NCBI GenBank assembly: GCA_012103375.1
Contig: WLWX01000001.1
Span: 1,664,501 to 1,728,500 of the forward strand
Source of the DNA: Paracoccaceae bacterium
Lineage (GTDB): Bacteria; Pseudomonadota; Alphaproteobacteria; Rhodobacterales; Rhodobacteraceae
Direction: 5' to 3'
DNA length: 64,000 bases
Positions 8,717-19,414 of the stretch are shown piece after piece. Made by a program: the position numbers and the translations under genes. The first letter of the stretch is position 1, and the number at the start of each line of letters is the position of its first letter. The notes under the pieces were generated by a model. That model was not told the origin of the DNA. It ran no database searches and worked only from the letters and a program-made list of their open reading frames with translations.

Positions 8717-9622
8717 TCAATTGCGTTTTCCCAGCACTTCCACCAGCGCGGCCGAGATCATTAGCACGCTCCCCAGTATTTCGCGCGTACCAAAGGGTTC
8801 CCCGGCAAGCCAGGCAGCCGAGGCGACGGAGGCGATCACATCTGTCATCAACAGAACTCCGACACGGCCAGGTGTCAGTCGCGTTGCTGGCCAGAGTGTC
8901 AGGACCAGCATCGGTGCCACGTAAAAGGCAATCAGCAGCCCCCAGCCGGCATTGCCCAAAAACACCTGTGGCGCGATGGTCCCGCCCAGAGCATTGCCGC
9001 CGATCACCAACGTCGCTCCGGTGACGACCAGCGCTCCGGCCATGAAGGCCAGGATCTGGTCGCTGACGGCGATTGCTTTCATGCGATAGACACCGAAACT
9101 GCCAATTGCCCAGGCCAGTCCTGCACCCAGCGCCAGCCAGTCGCCGATGTTGCGCGGCCAGGGGATGCCCGGTTCGTCGCCCAGAACCACCACCAACCCG
9201 CCGATGCCCAGGCATAACGCCGCAATACGGGGCGCTGTCAGCCGTTCGCCCAACAAGATTATGCCCAGGATCGTGCCCCAGACCGGGGTGAGGTAGAATA
9301 GCAGGATCGAATGAACCACATCCGTCAAAAGCAGGCTGGTGGCATAAAGGCTGAAGGCGGCTCCAGTGCCCAATCCGCAAAACGCCAGTGCCCAGATCCG
9401 CGCGCGGATGTGCCGCCAGCGGATCGCCAGAAGCGGGCTCAGCAGCAGCAGGGTCGCCGCGTAGATCAGCATGCCGGGCCAGGCGCCGGGCAGGCCCTGC
9501 GCCTCCAACGCGCGGATCGGGATCCAGATGACGCCCCACAGCGCCCCGCCCAGCATCAGCGCCAGGCTGACAGTCGTTTCCGAGGCATCGCGCCCGGCTG
9601 CGTGAAGTCTGTGTGCTATCAC
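8717..9622 (-). CDS. EamA/DMT superfamily permease
   Basis: A membrane protein with about ten hydrophobic helices arranged as two EamA repeats, typical of drug/metabolite exporters (about 300 aa). Visible helices include LALMLGGALWGVIWIPI, LLFYLTPVWGTILGIILL and GSVLMISAALVEVLG. The substrate is unknown. The open frame extends upstream to ATG 9763 with an internal ATG at 9724, but the extra N-terminal residues are polar and not family-like; the GTG at 9622 begins a protein of normal size, so it is preferred with moderate confidence. Confidence 0.75.
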   Translation of the reverse strand: MIAHRLHAAGRDASETTVSLALMLGGALWGVIWIPIRALEAQGLPGAWPGMLIYAATLLLLSPLLAIRWRHIRARIWALAFCGLGTGAAFSLYATSLLLTDVVHSILLFYLTPVWGTILGIILLGERLTAPRIAALCLGIGGLVVVLGDEPGIPWPRNIGDWLALGAGLAWAIGSFGVYRMKAIAVSDQILAFMAGALVVTGATLVIGGNALGGTIAPQVFLGNAGWGLLIAFYVAPMLVLTLWPATRLTPGRVGVLLMTDVIASVASAAWLAGEPFGTREILGSVLMISAALVEVLGKRN

Positions 9623-9919
9623 TGTGGCCGCTCGATCCCGCCGCTCAATCTGGCGCGAACAGAACCACAGAACATCGCGCCGGGAAAGTCCCGCCAAGCC
9701 GCGCGGTTGGACCAATTCGGACATCGGGGGGTGTTGAGACAGAGGCAGAGTACGCGCCGCCATACTTTACGCAGGAATAACCTCAACGCATGGGCCCACA
9801 GCGTTTCGCCGTCTGTGGGGTAAGATGCTGCACTCGCCGGACCTGCTTCGGGCGCCGCCTCTGGCGAAATCGTTTGGCCGGGCGCTGATGATGCAGTGAA
9901 AAAAACCGGCTGGAAACGC

Positions 9920-9950
9920 GGACGGCGCGCACCTGAAGCGCGCGCCGTCC
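9920..9950 (-). terminator. Probable amtB terminator
   Basis: GGACGGCGCGC (9920-9930) and GCGCGCCGTCC (9940-9950) form an 11-bp stem with a 9-base loop, 20 bases beyond the amtB stop. On the minus strand a run of seven T residues occurs about 15 bases after the stem, farther than in a canonical terminator. Confidence 0.55.
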
Positions 9951-9970
9951 AATTGTGCCGTGCGTGTCTT

Positions 9971-11149
9971 CTACGATGACATGTCGTAGGCGCGTTCACC
10001 ATGCAATGACAGGTCAAGACCGTTGGTTTCCGCCTCTGCATCCACCCGGAATGTCGTTACTGCGCGGCAGATCACGACCAGAATGGCGGTGAGTACAACC
10101 GTATAGACACCGACGATAACCAGCGACCCAAGCTGCGCACCCCAGGCGCCGGCACCGAACACCGCGATCATGATGGTGCCGAACACGCCGCCGACCCCGT
10201 GGACCGCGAAGACATCCAGCGTATCGTCGATACCCACCTTGTTGCGGATCACGTTCACCGCCTCCTGACAGAGGACCCCGGCAACCAGCCCGATGATCAA
10301 CGCCGGAACCGGGCCGACGAAACCGGATGCGGGCGTGATCGACGCCAGCCCCGCAATTGTGCCCGTCACCATGCCCACCAGCGAGGCTTTGCCGAATTTG
10401 ATCCGCTCCCACAGCGCCCAGCTGAGCGAGGCTGCCGCAGCCGAGATATGCGTCACGGAAAGCGCCATCGCGGCCCCACCGTCAGCGGCCAGTTGCGACC
10501 CGCCGTTAAATCCGAACCAGCCGACCTACAGCATCGCCGCGCCGATCATGACATAGCCTGGATTATGCGGCGGCGTGGTGCGGTTCTTGCGCGCGCCCAG
10601 CATCACCGCGATGACCAATGCGGCCAATCCGGCGGTTTCGTGGACTACGATTCCGCCCGCGAAATCCCGCGCGCCGATCTCTCCGAAAATCCCGCCATCG
10701 GACAGCATGCCGCCGCCCCATATCCAATGGACCACGGGCGCATAGACCAGAAGCATCCACAACCCGCTGAACAAAAGCACAAAGCCAAAGCCGATGCGTT
10801 CGACATAGGCGCCGACGATCAGGGCCGGGGTGATGATCGCGAATGTCATCTGGAAGGCGAAGAAAAGAACCTCGGGGATGGTACCCGACAGGCTGTCGGC
10901 GGTCACCCCGTTCAGGAAGGCCTTGCCCAGACCGCCCCAAATCGCGTTGCCGTCCCCGAACGCGATGGAATAACCCACTGCCAGCCACAGAATGCTCATC
11001 AGGCAGGCGATGGCGTAGCAATGCATGAAGACGCTCAGAACATTGCGCGCCCGCACCAGCCCCCCGTAAAACAGGGCGAGGCCCGGTAGTGTCATGAACA
11101 GCACCAGGGCCGTTGCGGTAATAATCCATGCTGTGTCTGCGCCGACCAT
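9971..11149 (-). pseudogene. amtB: Ammonium transporter AmtB with premature amber codon
   Basis: The 392-codon frame encodes a typical Amt channel: DTAWIITATALVLFMTLPGLALFYGGLVR at the N-terminus and FAVHGVGGVFGTIM, with the pore His, near the C-terminus. It is cut by TAG at 10528-10526 (codon 208) where the family has Trp in the pattern MLWVGWFGFNGGS. A single TGG-to-TAG change explains it, and the downstream frame is otherwise perfectly conserved. The protein would stop after about half the helices and be non-functional unless the stop is suppressed. ATG 11149 has GGAGA 6 bases upstream. No glnK lies next to it. A single-base sequencing error is the alternative. Confidence 0.88.
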
Positions 11150-11433
11150 TTTCGTCTCCGATTTCGATGTTTTGAGCATGAAAACGGACGTGGCCGGGAT
11201 GAAAACAGGCAGCGGGCCAGAGCGTGCTGAAATCGTCGGCAAAAGCGAGTTTGCCCGATAATTGTGCAAAATCAGGCCAAAATGCTCAAGGATCAGGCAG
11301 ATTTTGGCTGTGCTGAGATCGGAAGTCCGCAAATCACCTGGCGCAAATGGTTCAGGAACTGCTGCACCATGTTCCGACCAGTATGCGGGTTATGTCGAAG
11401 GATACTCCGGTCAGGCTGCCCGGTCAGCGGTTG

Positions 11434-11901
11434 CTAACGCAGCCGTCGCACCAGCAGCGCAATCGCGTGATCCGTCGCCGCATCCCGGACCGAGGCACGC
11501 CCGATGGCGCCGAATTCCTGCATCTCGGCCAGTGTCTCGGCACCCTTCATCGCGGTTGCAAACCAGACCAGCCCCTCGGGCTTCTTGTCAGTGCCGCCCG
11601 GCCCTGCGACTCCTGTTACCGCGACGGCCAGTGTCGCCTTGGACGATTTCAGCGCGCCCTCGGCCATCTCGCGCGCGACTTCCTCGCTGACCGCACCGTG
11701 TTGCGCGATGCTGACGGGCATCACCTCTAACATCCGCACTTTGGCGGCGTTGGAATAGGTGATGCAGCCGTGATCGAACACGTCCGACGCGCCGGGGATC
11801 GCGGTAATCGCCGCCGCGACCATGCCGCCAGTACAGCTTTCGGCGGTGGCAATGGATGCCTTGGCGTTGCGCGCCAGTGTGATCAGGGTCGAAACACTCA
11901 T
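11434..11901 (-). CDS. pncC: CinA C-terminal domain protein, nicotinamide-nucleotide amidase
   Basis: 155-aa stand-alone CinA C-terminal domain. It has the signature ATAESCTGGMVAAAITAIPGASDVFDHGCITYSNAAK and the later AVAVTGVAGPGGTDKKPEGLVWFA. Enzymes of this group deamidate NMN to nicotinic acid mononucleotide, recycling pyridine nucleotide. Its ATG overlaps the pgpA stop by four bases (ATGA), so the two are translationally coupled and belong to the ispDF-pgpA-pncC operon. Confidence 0.9.
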   Translation of the reverse strand: MSVSTLITLARNAKASIATAESCTGGMVAAAITAIPGASDVFDHGCITYSNAAKVRMLEVMPVSIAQHGAVSEEVAREMAEGALKSSKATLAVAVTGVAGPGGTDKKPEGLVWFATAMKGAETLAEMQEFGAIGRASVRDAATDHAIALLVRRLR

Positions 11902-12392
11902 CCCAGTATCATCCCATGAGAAATGCCCGCCGCCAATGCCAGAATGATCGCCGCAAAAACCCCTGCGATCACATCGTCCAGCATGACCCCCAACGCATCG
12001 CCGCGCCGGTCGGCCCAGCCGATCAGCCACGGCTTCCAGATGTCGAACAGGCGGAACAACACAAACGCGCCGACCCAGCCGGGCCAGGGGAACAGCCACG
12101 GATCCGCGCCCGCATGCCACAACCCGGCAGACAGCGGAATCAGCGCGATCCAAAGGCCCACGACTTCGTCAATCACGATTTCCGAGGGATCATGATCGTC
12201 CTTGCCACGGGTTTCGACTGCGGTCGCCCACCAGCCAAGGCCAAAGGCCAGCAGCGTGGCAATCACCAGCCCCGGAAACCCGAACAGCCCATGGATCACC
12301 CAGCCAACCGGCAGCGCGGCGGCGGTGCCCCAGGTGCCGGGCGCAGGGCGCAGCAGGCCTGCGCCAAAGAAGATCGCGATTGCCCGCGTCAT
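11898..12392 (-). CDS. pgpA: Phosphatidylglycerophosphatase A
   Basis: 164 aa. Removes phosphate from phosphatidylglycerophosphate in phosphatidylglycerol synthesis at the inner membrane. Family features are the N-terminal [37 protein letters not shown] (catalytic acidic residues), and [32 protein letters not shown]. Several hydrophobic helices are present. The ATG overlaps the ispDF stop by four bases and its own stop overlaps pncC, so the three form one coupled operon. Confidence 0.92.
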   Translation of the reverse strand: MTRAIAIFFGAGLLRPAPGTWGTAAALPVGWVIHGLFGFPGLVIATLLAFGLGWWATAVETRGKDDHDPSEIVIDEVVGLWIALIPLSAGLWHAGADPWLFPWPGWVGAFVLFRLFDIWKPWLIGWADRRGDALGVMLDDVIAGVFAAIILALAAGISHGMILG

Positions 12393-13519
12393 CCGGCGAT
12401 CAACGTCGCGGTGGCTTGCGCCGCGATACCCTCGCCCCGCCCCGTGAACCCAAGCTGTTCCGAGGTCGTGGCCTTCACGCTGATCCGGTCTGCCGCGACG
12501 CCGGTAATCTCGGCCAGTCGGATCTGCATCGCTCCGGCATGCGGGCCGATCTTCGGGGCTTCGCAAATGATCGTGCAATCCAATTGGCTGATTTGATAGC
12601 CGCGTTCGCTGGCCAGCCCGGCGGCGTGACGTAAAAACACCGCGCTGTCGGCGCCCTTCCACTGCGGATCGCTGGGTGGGAAATGTCGCCCGATGTCGCC
12701 CGCACTCAGCGCGCCATAGATCGCATCGGTGATCGCGTGCATCGCGACATCGGCGTCCGAATGCCCCTCCAACGCCTGTGGATGCGGCACCGGGACACCG
12801 CAGAGTGTCACCTGATCGCCTTCGCAAAAGCGATGCACATCAAACCCGCTGCCAACCCGCACATCCATGTGCCCGCCTAGCACGGCCTTTGCGCGGGCGA
12901 AATCCTGATGGTGGGTGATCTTGAAATTGTTCGCCTCGCCTTCGACAATCGCAACCTCGATCCCGAAGGCGCGGGCAACTTCGACATCGTCACTTGCCGG
13001 CGCCAGATAGGCGCGGTGCGCGGCCAGAATCGCATCCAGCCGAAATCCCTGTGGTGTCTGCGCGGCAAACAGGTCGTCGCGCGGCTGCACCCCGCTGACC
13101 CGGCCACCATCGCCCCGCCACAGCGCATCTGTGATCGCCAGACCGGGTGCCGCGCCGCGATGCGTGTCAAGCGCGGCCACAACCCGCGCGATCAGGTCAC
13201 CGCTGACCATCGGGCGCGCTGCGTCATGGATCAGCACATTTGTCACGTCGCGCGGAACCGCGTGCAGCCCGACAAGAACGCTGTCTTTGCGGCTGGCCCC
13301 ACCGGGTACGCAAGTAACCGACCCCAGATCCGCCGCGCGCGCCATATCGTCCGGGTGCAACACGACAACGATCGGCCCGACCCCCGGCGCGGCGCTGAAC
13401 GCGGCAATCGTGTGTTCAATCACCGGACGCCCAGCCAGCATCTGCCACTGTTTGGGAACATCGCCCCCGGCGCGGGTGCCGCGCCCGGCGGCGACGATAA
13501 TGGCGGCTGTGATGGGCAT
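12389..13519 (-). CDS. ispDF: Bifunctional IspD-IspF (isoprenoid MEP pathway)
   Basis: 376-aa fusion of two MEP-pathway enzymes. Residues 1 to about 225 are IspD (4-diphosphocytidyl-2C-methyl-D-erythritol synthase) with [29 protein letters not shown] and TPQGFRLD. Residues about 228-376 are IspF (MEcPP synthase) with [11 protein letters not shown] (metal-binding DVH), [16 protein letters not shown] and [14 protein letters not shown]. Fused ispDF is common in alphaproteobacteria. The ATG at 13519 has GGAGG upstream. It is divergent from dusB and leads the ispDF-pgpA-pncC operon. Confidence 0.95.
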   Translation of the reverse strand: MPITAAIIVAAGRGTRAGGDVPKQWQMLAGRPVIEHTIAAFSAAPGVGPIVVVLHPDDMARAADLGSVTCVPGGASRKDSVLVGLHAVPRDVTNVLIHDAARPMVSGDLIARVVAALDTHRGAAPGLAITDALWRGDGGRVSGVQPRDDLFAAQTPQGFRLDAILAAHRAYLAPASDDVEVARAFGIEVAIVEGEANNFKITHHQDFARAKAVLGGHMDVRVGSGFDVHRFCEGDQVTLCGVPVPHPQALEGHSDADVAMHAITDAIYGALSAGDIGRHFPPSDPQWKGADSAVFLRHAAGLASERGYQISQLDCTIICEAPKIGPHAGAMQIRLAEITGVAADRISVKATTSEQLGFTGRGEGIAAQATATLIAG

Positions 13520-13680
13520 GACGCCTCCGCAAGGGTGAAATCCCGGCCTGTCTAGGCATTGCCCGCCCGCAGAGCAATCGGCACCGATGTCTGATCCGCG
13601 CGGCGGACAGCCTGTCCAACCGGCTTGCCGGGGTCGCTGCGAACCGCTAACCAGCGCCCGAATGCCCAAGGATTAGGCAA

Positions 13681-14661
13681 ATGACCGTTCAAGTGGCAAA
13701 TGTGAAGTTGAACGCGCCCGTCTTCCTGGCCCCGATGGCCGGGATCACCGACCTGCCGTTCCGTCGCCTGGTCTCGTCCTTCGGGGCGGGGCTGGTGGTC
13801 AGCGAAATGGTCGCCAGCCAGGAAATGGTGCAGGCCAAACCGGGTGTGCGCGAACGTGCCGAGCTGGGCTTTGGCGTTGAAAACACCGCCGTCCAGATCG
13901 CTGGGCGTGAGGCGCATTGGATGGCCGAGGCGGCGCGGATGGTCGAAGCCAGCGGCGCGCGGATCATCGACATCAACATGGGCTGCCCGGCCAAGAAGAT
14001 CGTCAACGGCTGGTCAGGCTCGGCCCTGTTGCGCGATCTGGATCATGCCCTGCACTTGATCGAAGCTGTCGTCGCGGCGGTGAAGGTGCCGGTGACCCTG
14101 AAAACCCGCCTGGGCTGGGACAACGACCTGCTGAACGCGCCGGAACTGGCCCGCCGGGCCGAGGCGGCTGGCATCGCGATGATCACCATTCACGGGCGCA
14201 CCCGGTGCCAGTTCTACAAAGGCCGCGCCGATTGGGCAGCGATCCGCGCGGTGGTGCAGGCGGTGTCAACCCCGGTGATCGCCAACGGGGATATCGTGAC
14301 ACCGCAAGATGCGGCGAATGCGCTGCGCCTGTCCGGGGCGGCGGGCGTGATGATCGGGCGAGGATCACAAGGCGCCCCCTGGAGGCTGGCGGAGGTTGCA
14401 TCGCAACTGGCAGGTGACCCGGTGAGCGCGATTCCAAACCCGATGCAATACTTTGACATAGCCATGCAACATTATGAAGATACGCTTAAATTCTATGGCC
14501 AACCCCTTGGCGGAAGGGTCATTCGCAAACATCTGGGCTGGTACATGGACCGCGCCCGGACCCCCCCGGATTTGCGGCGCGAGGTTTTGACGGAAACGAA
14601 CCCGCGCCTCATGAACGCGCTGCTGAGTGACGCGCTGACAAACCACCGTGACGCCGCATGA
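13681..14661 (+). CDS. dusB: tRNA-dihydrouridine synthase B (NifR3)
   Basis: 326-aa FMN enzyme that reduces uridines in tRNA. The family motifs are APMAGITDLPFRRL, INMGCPAKKIVNGWSGSALL (catalytic Cys), TLKTRLGWD, ITIHGRTRCQFYKG and NGDI...GAAGVMIGRGSQGAPW. As in Rhodobacter (nifR3) it heads the nitrogen regulation operon, and its stop overlaps the ntrB ATG (ATGA). In that genus the gene was named for its linkage to nif regulators, although it acts on tRNA. Confidence 0.95.
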   Translation: MTVQVANVKLNAPVFLAPMAGITDLPFRRLVSSFGAGLVVSEMVASQEMVQAKPGVRERAELGFGVENTAVQIAGREAHWMAEAARMVEASGARIIDINMGCPAKKIVNGWSGSALLRDLDHALHLIEAVVAAVKVPVTLKTRLGWDNDLLNAPELARRAEAAGIAMITIHGRTRCQFYKGRADWAAIRAVVQAVSTPVIANGDIVTPQDAANALRLSGAAGVMIGRGSQGAPWRLAEVASQLAGDPVSAIPNPMQYFDIAMQHYEDTLKFYGQPLGGRVIRKHLGWYMDRARTPPDLRREVLTETNPRLMNALLSDALTNHRDAA

Positions 14662-15719
14662 CCGGCGATGCGATTCTTTGGGCGGCGCTGCCGATCCCTG
14701 CGGTTCTGATCGGTGCGGATGAAGCGATTGCCGATATCAACCCCGCGGCCGAGGGGTTTTTAAATGCCTCAGCCAGATCGGTTTCTGGCGCGCCAGTGCT
14801 GGATCGTTTTGCCATAGATGCCCCGCTGGGCGGTGCGCTGGCCCGTGTTCGCGCGGATCAATCCCCGTTGTTTATCAATACCGTAGACGTCAGTGGCGGC
14901 AATGGTGCCCCGGTCGCCTGTAACATCCAGATTGCCCCGATGCCGACCGGCGCCGGGCAATTGCTGATGCTGCTGACGCCGCGCCAGATCGCCGATCAGC
15001 TGGGCCGCGCACATTCCGTGAAAACGGCGGCGCGATCGGCGATCGGCATGGCCGAGATGCTGGCGCATGAGATCAAGAACCCGCTGGCCGGGATCACCGG
15101 GGCGGCGCAGCTTCTGTCAATGGGGCTCAGCGGGGAAGACGCCGAACTGACCGACCTGATCGTCGCGGAAAGCCGCCGCATCGTTGCCATGCTGGATCAG
15201 GTCGAACACTTCGGCAACCAGCGCCCGCCGCAGCGCGCCGCAACCAATATCCACGACCTGCTGGACCGCGCCTGCGCCTCCGCTTCCGTCGGTTTCGCGG
15301 CGCATATGCGGATCGAAAAACTCTATGATCCCTCACTGCCTGCAACCTGGGTCGATGGGGATCAGGTGCTGCAAGTGTTACTAAATCTGTTGAAGAACGC
15401 CGCCCAAGCTGCTGATAACGAAGACGGAGTTATCAAGATAAGAACGTTCTACGACATGACCCTGCGCCTGCGCCGCACAGACGGAACCGGTGCCGCCTTA
15501 CCGCTTCAGGTGGAAATCGAAGACGACGGTCCCGGCCTGCCGCCCGAGATTGCCACCAACGCCTTTGATCCCTTCGTATCAGGGCGCGAAAACGGCACCG
15601 GTCTAGGGCTGGCTCTGGTGAGCAAGATCGTCGCCGATCACGATGGCTGGATCAGCGTCACCTCGACCCCGGGGCGGACCGTTTTCCGCCTGTCGCTGCC
15701 CGTCGCCAGTAAGGAGTAA
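14658..15719 (+). CDS. ntrB: Nitrogen sensor histidine kinase NtrB
   Basis: 353-aa soluble kinase. It has an N-terminal PAS region (about 1-115), a DHp domain with [11 protein letters not shown] (phospho-acceptor His at about 137), and an ATPase domain with [23 protein letters not shown] and [16 protein letters not shown]. It phosphorylates or dephosphorylates NtrC according to nitrogen status reported by PII proteins. Start overlaps dusB; ntrC follows after four bases and carries AGGAG upstream. Confidence 0.95.
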   Translation: MTGDAILWAALPIPAVLIGADEAIADINPAAEGFLNASARSVSGAPVLDRFAIDAPLGGALARVRADQSPLFINTVDVSGGNGAPVACNIQIAPMPTGAGQLLMLLTPRQIADQLGRAHSVKTAARSAIGMAEMLAHEIKNPLAGITGAAQLLSMGLSGEDAELTDLIVAESRRIVAMLDQVEHFGNQRPPQRAATNIHDLLDRACASASVGFAAHMRIEKLYDPSLPATWVDGDQVLQVLLNLLKNAAQAADNEDGVIKIRTFYDMTLRLRRTDGTGAALPLQVEIEDDGPGLPPEIATNAFDPFVSGRENGTGLGLALVSKIVADHDGWISVTSTPGRTVFRLSLPVASKE

Positions 15720-15723
15720 CCCC

Positions 15724-17085
15724 ATGGACGGAACCATTCTGGTCGCAGACGACGACCGCACAATTCGCACCGTCCTGACCCAGGCGCTGACCCGCGCGGG
15801 ATGTCGGGTGCACGCCACATCCTCGTTGGTGACACTGATGCGCTGGGTCGCCGAGGGGCGCGGCGATCTGGTGATCTCGGACGTCGTCATGCCGGATGGT
15901 AATGGTCTGGAAACATTGCCGAAAATTGCAGAGTTGCGGCCCGGCCTGCCGGTGATCGTGATCTCGGCCCAGAACACGATCATGACGGCGATTCAGGCGG
16001 CCGAGGCGGACGCCTATGACTATCTTCCCAAGCCGTTTGACCTGCCGGATCTGATGAAGCGCACCGGCCGCGCCCTGGCGCGCCGCCAAAAGGTGACCAC
16101 ACCGCCGGGCCCCGTTGCCGCGGTCAATGATCTGCCGCTGGTCGGTCGGACGCCGGCAATGCAGGCGCTTTACCGGTTGATCGCGCGAGTGATGAACACC
16201 GATATTCCTGTTATGGTGATGGGTGAAAGTGGTGTGGGTAAATCGCTGATATCCCGAATTATTCACGATCTGTCGGATCGCCGAAACTTGCCGTTCATCA
16301 CAGCCTCGGCCAGTGATCTGCAAGATGTCGATTCGGGGGCCAGCCTGCTGTCGCGCGCGCGCGCCGGAACGCTGCTTCTGGACGAGGTTGGCGATCTGGA
16401 CGCGGATGCGCAGGCCCGTGTGGTGCGGTTGCTGGACGATCTGGGCGACAACGCGCCCCGGATCATGGCAACCAGCCGCGTCGATCTGGCCCCGAAGATC
16501 GAGGTTGGGGCGTTTCGTGAAGACCTGTTCTATCGCCTTGCCGGGGCAACGCTTTTGACGCCCAGCCTGCGCGACCGGATCGACGACGTGCCGCTTCTGG
16601 CCGAGCACTTCCTGGCCCGCGCAGACCGCGACGGCGGCGCGGCGCGTGCCTTGTCGGCGCAGGCGCTGAAACTGCTTCGGACCTACAGCTGGCCGGGAAA
16701 TGTGCGGCAGCTGGAACACACGATGCGCCAGCTGTCGGTCACCGGAACCGAGCCCGAGATTTCCCAGACCGAGGTTGAGGGCGCCCTGGCCGGTCAGCCC
16801 GCCGCCGATCCACTGCAATCTTCGCCGGACGGGGATCGCCTGGGCGCGTCTGTTGCCCGCCACCTGCAACGCTATTTCGATATGCACGGCGGGGTGCTGC
16901 CGCCGCCCGGCGTTTACCAGCGGATCCTGCGCGAAGTCGAAGTGCCGCTGTTGGAAATCGCGTTGGATGCGACAGGCGGCAATCAGGCCAAATGCGCCGA
17001 CCTTCTGGGTATCAACCGCAATACCCTAAGGAAGAAGCTGACCGAGTTGGATATCCGCGTGACACGCCGTCGCAAATTGATGTAA
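15724..17085 (+). CDS. ntrC: Nitrogen response regulator NtrC, lacking GAFTGA
   Basis: 453 aa: receiver domain (phospho-acceptor Asp at about 53 in ISDVVMPDG), AAA+ domain with Walker A GESGVGKS and Walker [12 protein letters not shown], and a Fis-type helix-turn-helix ([27 protein letters not shown]). Between Walker A and B the usual GAFTGA sigma54-contact loop is absent: the sequence runs [22 protein letters not shown] with a shortened loop. This matches R. capsulatus NtrC, known to activate sigma70 RNA polymerase. The long upstream frame is ignored because ATG 15724 follows AGGAG and begins the receiver domain. Confidence 0.95.
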   Translation: MDGTILVADDDRTIRTVLTQALTRAGCRVHATSSLVTLMRWVAEGRGDLVISDVVMPDGNGLETLPKIAELRPGLPVIVISAQNTIMTAIQAAEADAYDYLPKPFDLPDLMKRTGRALARRQKVTTPPGPVAAVNDLPLVGRTPAMQALYRLIARVMNTDIPVMVMGESGVGKSLISRIIHDLSDRRNLPFITASASDLQDVDSGASLLSRARAGTLLLDEVGDLDADAQARVVRLLDDLGDNAPRIMATSRVDLAPKIEVGAFREDLFYRLAGATLLTPSLRDRIDDVPLLAEHFLARADRDGGAARALSAQALKLLRTYSWPGNVRQLEHTMRQLSVTGTEPEISQTEVEGALAGQPAADPLQSSPDGDRLGASVARHLQRYFDMHGGVLPPPGVYQRILREVEVPLLEIALDATGGNQAKCADLLGINRNTLRKKLTELDIRVTRRRKLM

Positions 17086-17176
17086 AACGGCAACAGAGAG
17101 TGGCCGAAATGAAACGGCGACCGGGAAATGGCGGCGTGCGGCCCGATGGGCGGCACAGGAAGTAGGGGCCTTGGGC

Positions 17177-19408
17177 GTGGCCGACGGAACACAGGCAACA
17201 CCGGCGTTCGCATTCGCAAAATGGCCGTCCCGGCGGCGTTTGATGCTGTTTGGGCGGCTGGCGATGGTCGTGCTGGGCCCGGTTTTGGGCCTGCTGACAC
17301 TGCTGGTTCTGGGTCCGCTGAACAAAGGTGCCGACAGCACGACATTGCGGGCCGTGATTCTGGCCGATCTGGTCTATGTGCTGGTTCTGGCCGCCCTGAT
17401 TATCGCCACCATCGCCCGGATGATCGCCGCCCGGCGCGCGCAATCGGCAGGTTCCCGCCTGCACCTGCGCCTGACCGGCGTCTTCGGTCTGGTCGCGCTG
17501 ATCCCCACCGTTACCGTCGCCATATTCGCCGGACTGACCGTGAATATCGGGTTGGAGGGCTGGTTTTCGGACCGGGTGCGCGAAGTCGTCTCGGCCTCTC
17601 GCGTGGCTGCCGAAGCCTATGAGGAGAATGAGCGTAAGGGCCTGCGCACTGACGCCGTCGCGTTGGCCGGGTTCATCGACAACAGCCGCCGTGATCAGGC
17701 CCGGTCCACTATCGGCGATCTGCGTCAGGTGCTGGGCGAAGGGCAAAGCCTGATCCAGCGGGGGCTGCGCGAAGCCTATGTGATTGATGGAACGGGCGAG
17801 ATCATATCGCGCGGGGAACGCAGCTATCTGTTCGATTTCGAACGTCCCGCGGCCGAGGTGATTGACGCGGCGCGCAGTGGCGAAACCCAGATCATCAAGG
17901 ATTGGGATCAGAACGAATTTCGCGCTTTGGTGCCTTTGCGAACGCTGCCGAATACGTTTCTCTATGTGTCGCGTGATGTTGACGGCCAAATCCTGTCGCT
18001 GCTGGACGATACCCGCGAAACCGTTGATCTTTATAATCAATTGGAAAGTGAACGTGGGCGGCTGGTGCTTGAATTCGGTCTGCTTTATCTGGCCTTCGCC
18101 TTCATCCTGATCCTAGCAGCTGTCTGGCTGGGGCTGTGGTTTGCCGAGCGTTTGTCGCGCCCAGTCGGGCGGCTGGCGGCGGCGGCGCAGCGGGTCGGAT
18201 CGGGTGATCTGGACGTGCAGGTTCCCGCCGAACCCGGCGACGATGAGATTGCAATGCTTGGCCGCGTTTTCAACCAGATGACACATCAGCTGAAAGGCCA
18301 GCGAGAGGCCCTGGTCGAGAATACTCAGCAAGTCGAACGGCGCCGGCGGCTGTTTGATTCGGTGCTGTCCTCGGTCACAGCCGGGGTCGTCGGGCTGGAC
18401 GCCGAAGGGCGGGTGATGTTCGTGAATACCTCGGCCGAGCGTCTGTTGCAGGTAGACGAAGGCAAAGACCAGGCGGTCAGCCTGTCAGTCCTGGTGCCCG
18501 AATTCGGTGACCTTTTCAACAAGGTACGCCGCAGCCGGTCACAGGTCGCTCAAGAGGAAATCAAGGTCACCCGCGGCGGAACGCAGGAAAACCTGCTGGT
18601 CCGCATGGCGACCCGAAAGGGGGCAGATGGCAAGCGTGAAGGCTTTGTTGTGGCCTTTGACGATGTCACCGATCTGGTCAGCGCGCAGCGGATGGCCGCC
18701 TGGGGCGACGTGGCGCGCCGCATCGCGCATGAGATCAAGAACCCGCTGACCCCGATCCAGCTGAGTGCCGAACGCATCCGGCGCAAATACGCGCCTCTGG
18801 TGGGCGAAGAATCCGATACGCTGGAACAGCTGACGGACGTAATAGTCAGGCAAACCGGGGACTTGCGGCGCATAGTTGATGAGTTTTCCAAGTTCGCCCG
18901 CATGCCCGAACCTGTGATCGCCGAACAGGATATGGTGGTGATCCTGCGCGATGCCGTAACCTTGCAGGAAGAGGCGCTTGGCGTGCCGCTGACCTCGGAC
19001 ATTGGTGGTGGGCCGGTGTGGGTTGACGTGGATGCGACCATGATCTCGCAGGCGCTTACCAATCTGATCAAGAACGCCGGGGAAGCCATTGAAAGCCTGA
19101 ACGAAAAGGGGGCGCCAGATGGGCACGAACCCTCGGTTCATGTGGCCTTGCATGCGGCGGACAAGCAGCTGCTGATCACGATCTCGGACAATGGAATCGG
19201 TCTTCCCGAAGACCGCGCGCGACTGTTCGAACCCTATGTCACGACGCGCGAAAAGGGCACCGGGCTGGGCCTGTCGATCGTCAAGAAAATTATCGAGGAG
19301 CATGGCGGCAGCCTGATCCTGACCGACGCTGATCCCTTGGATCAATCCGGTCAGATCGGGGCGCGCGCCGAGGTGCGGTTGCCGCTTGCGACCGGAAAAG
19401 AAGGATAA
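17177..19408 (+). CDS. ntrY: Nitrogen-regulation sensor kinase NtrY
   Basis: About 743-aa membrane histidine kinase. Membrane helices at about residues 25-95 precede an extracytoplasmic sensor region, a further helix (LYLAFAFILILAAVWLGLWFA), HAMP (RLSRPVGRLAAAAQRVGSGD), PAS, DHp with [12 protein letters not shown] and an ATPase domain (LTNLIKNAGEAI, GTGLGLSIVKKI). NtrY-NtrX senses envelope, redox or nitrogen signals and modulates nitrogen and respiratory genes. No ATG suits the start; GTG 17177 is spaced correctly from AGTAGGGG, with TTG 17171 as alternative. Confidence 0.93.
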   Translation: MADGTQATPAFAFAKWPSRRRLMLFGRLAMVVLGPVLGLLTLLVLGPLNKGADSTTLRAVILADLVYVLVLAALIIATIARMIAARRAQSAGSRLHLRLTGVFGLVALIPTVTVAIFAGLTVNIGLEGWFSDRVREVVSASRVAAEAYEENERKGLRTDAVALAGFIDNSRRDQARSTIGDLRQVLGEGQSLIQRGLREAYVIDGTGEIISRGERSYLFDFERPAAEVIDAARSGETQIIKDWDQNEFRALVPLRTLPNTFLYVSRDVDGQILSLLDDTRETVDLYNQLESERGRLVLEFGLLYLAFAFILILAAVWLGLWFAERLSRPVGRLAAAAQRVGSGDLDVQVPAEPGDDEIAMLGRVFNQMTHQLKGQREALVENTQQVERRRRLFDSVLSSVTAGVVGLDAEGRVMFVNTSAERLLQVDEGKDQAVSLSVLVPEFGDLFNKVRRSRSQVAQEEIKVTRGGTQENLLVRMATRKGADGKREGFVVAFDDVTDLVSAQRMAAWGDVARRIAHEIKNPLTPIQLSAERIRRKYAPLVGEESDTLEQLTDVIVRQTGDLRRIVDEFSKFARMPEPVIAEQDMVVILRDAVTLQEEALGVPLTSDIGGGPVWVDVDATMISQALTNLIKNAGEAIESLNEKGAPDGHEPSVHVALHAADKQLLITISDNGIGLPEDRARLFEPYVTTREKGTGLGLSIVKKIIEEHGGSLILTDADPLDQSGQIGARAEVRLPLATGKEG

Positions 19409-19414
19409 GTAACG

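Noticed and set aside
10199-11089. 296-aa plus-strand open frame
   Set aside because: Antisense of amtB; composition typical of a shadow frame.
15658-16887. 409-aa minus-strand open frame
   Set aside because: Antisense of ntrC, rich in Arg, Gln and His, with no recognisable domain.
17171-17176. TTG start for ntrY
   Set aside because: The GTG six bases later is better spaced from the ribosome binding site; kept only as an alternative.
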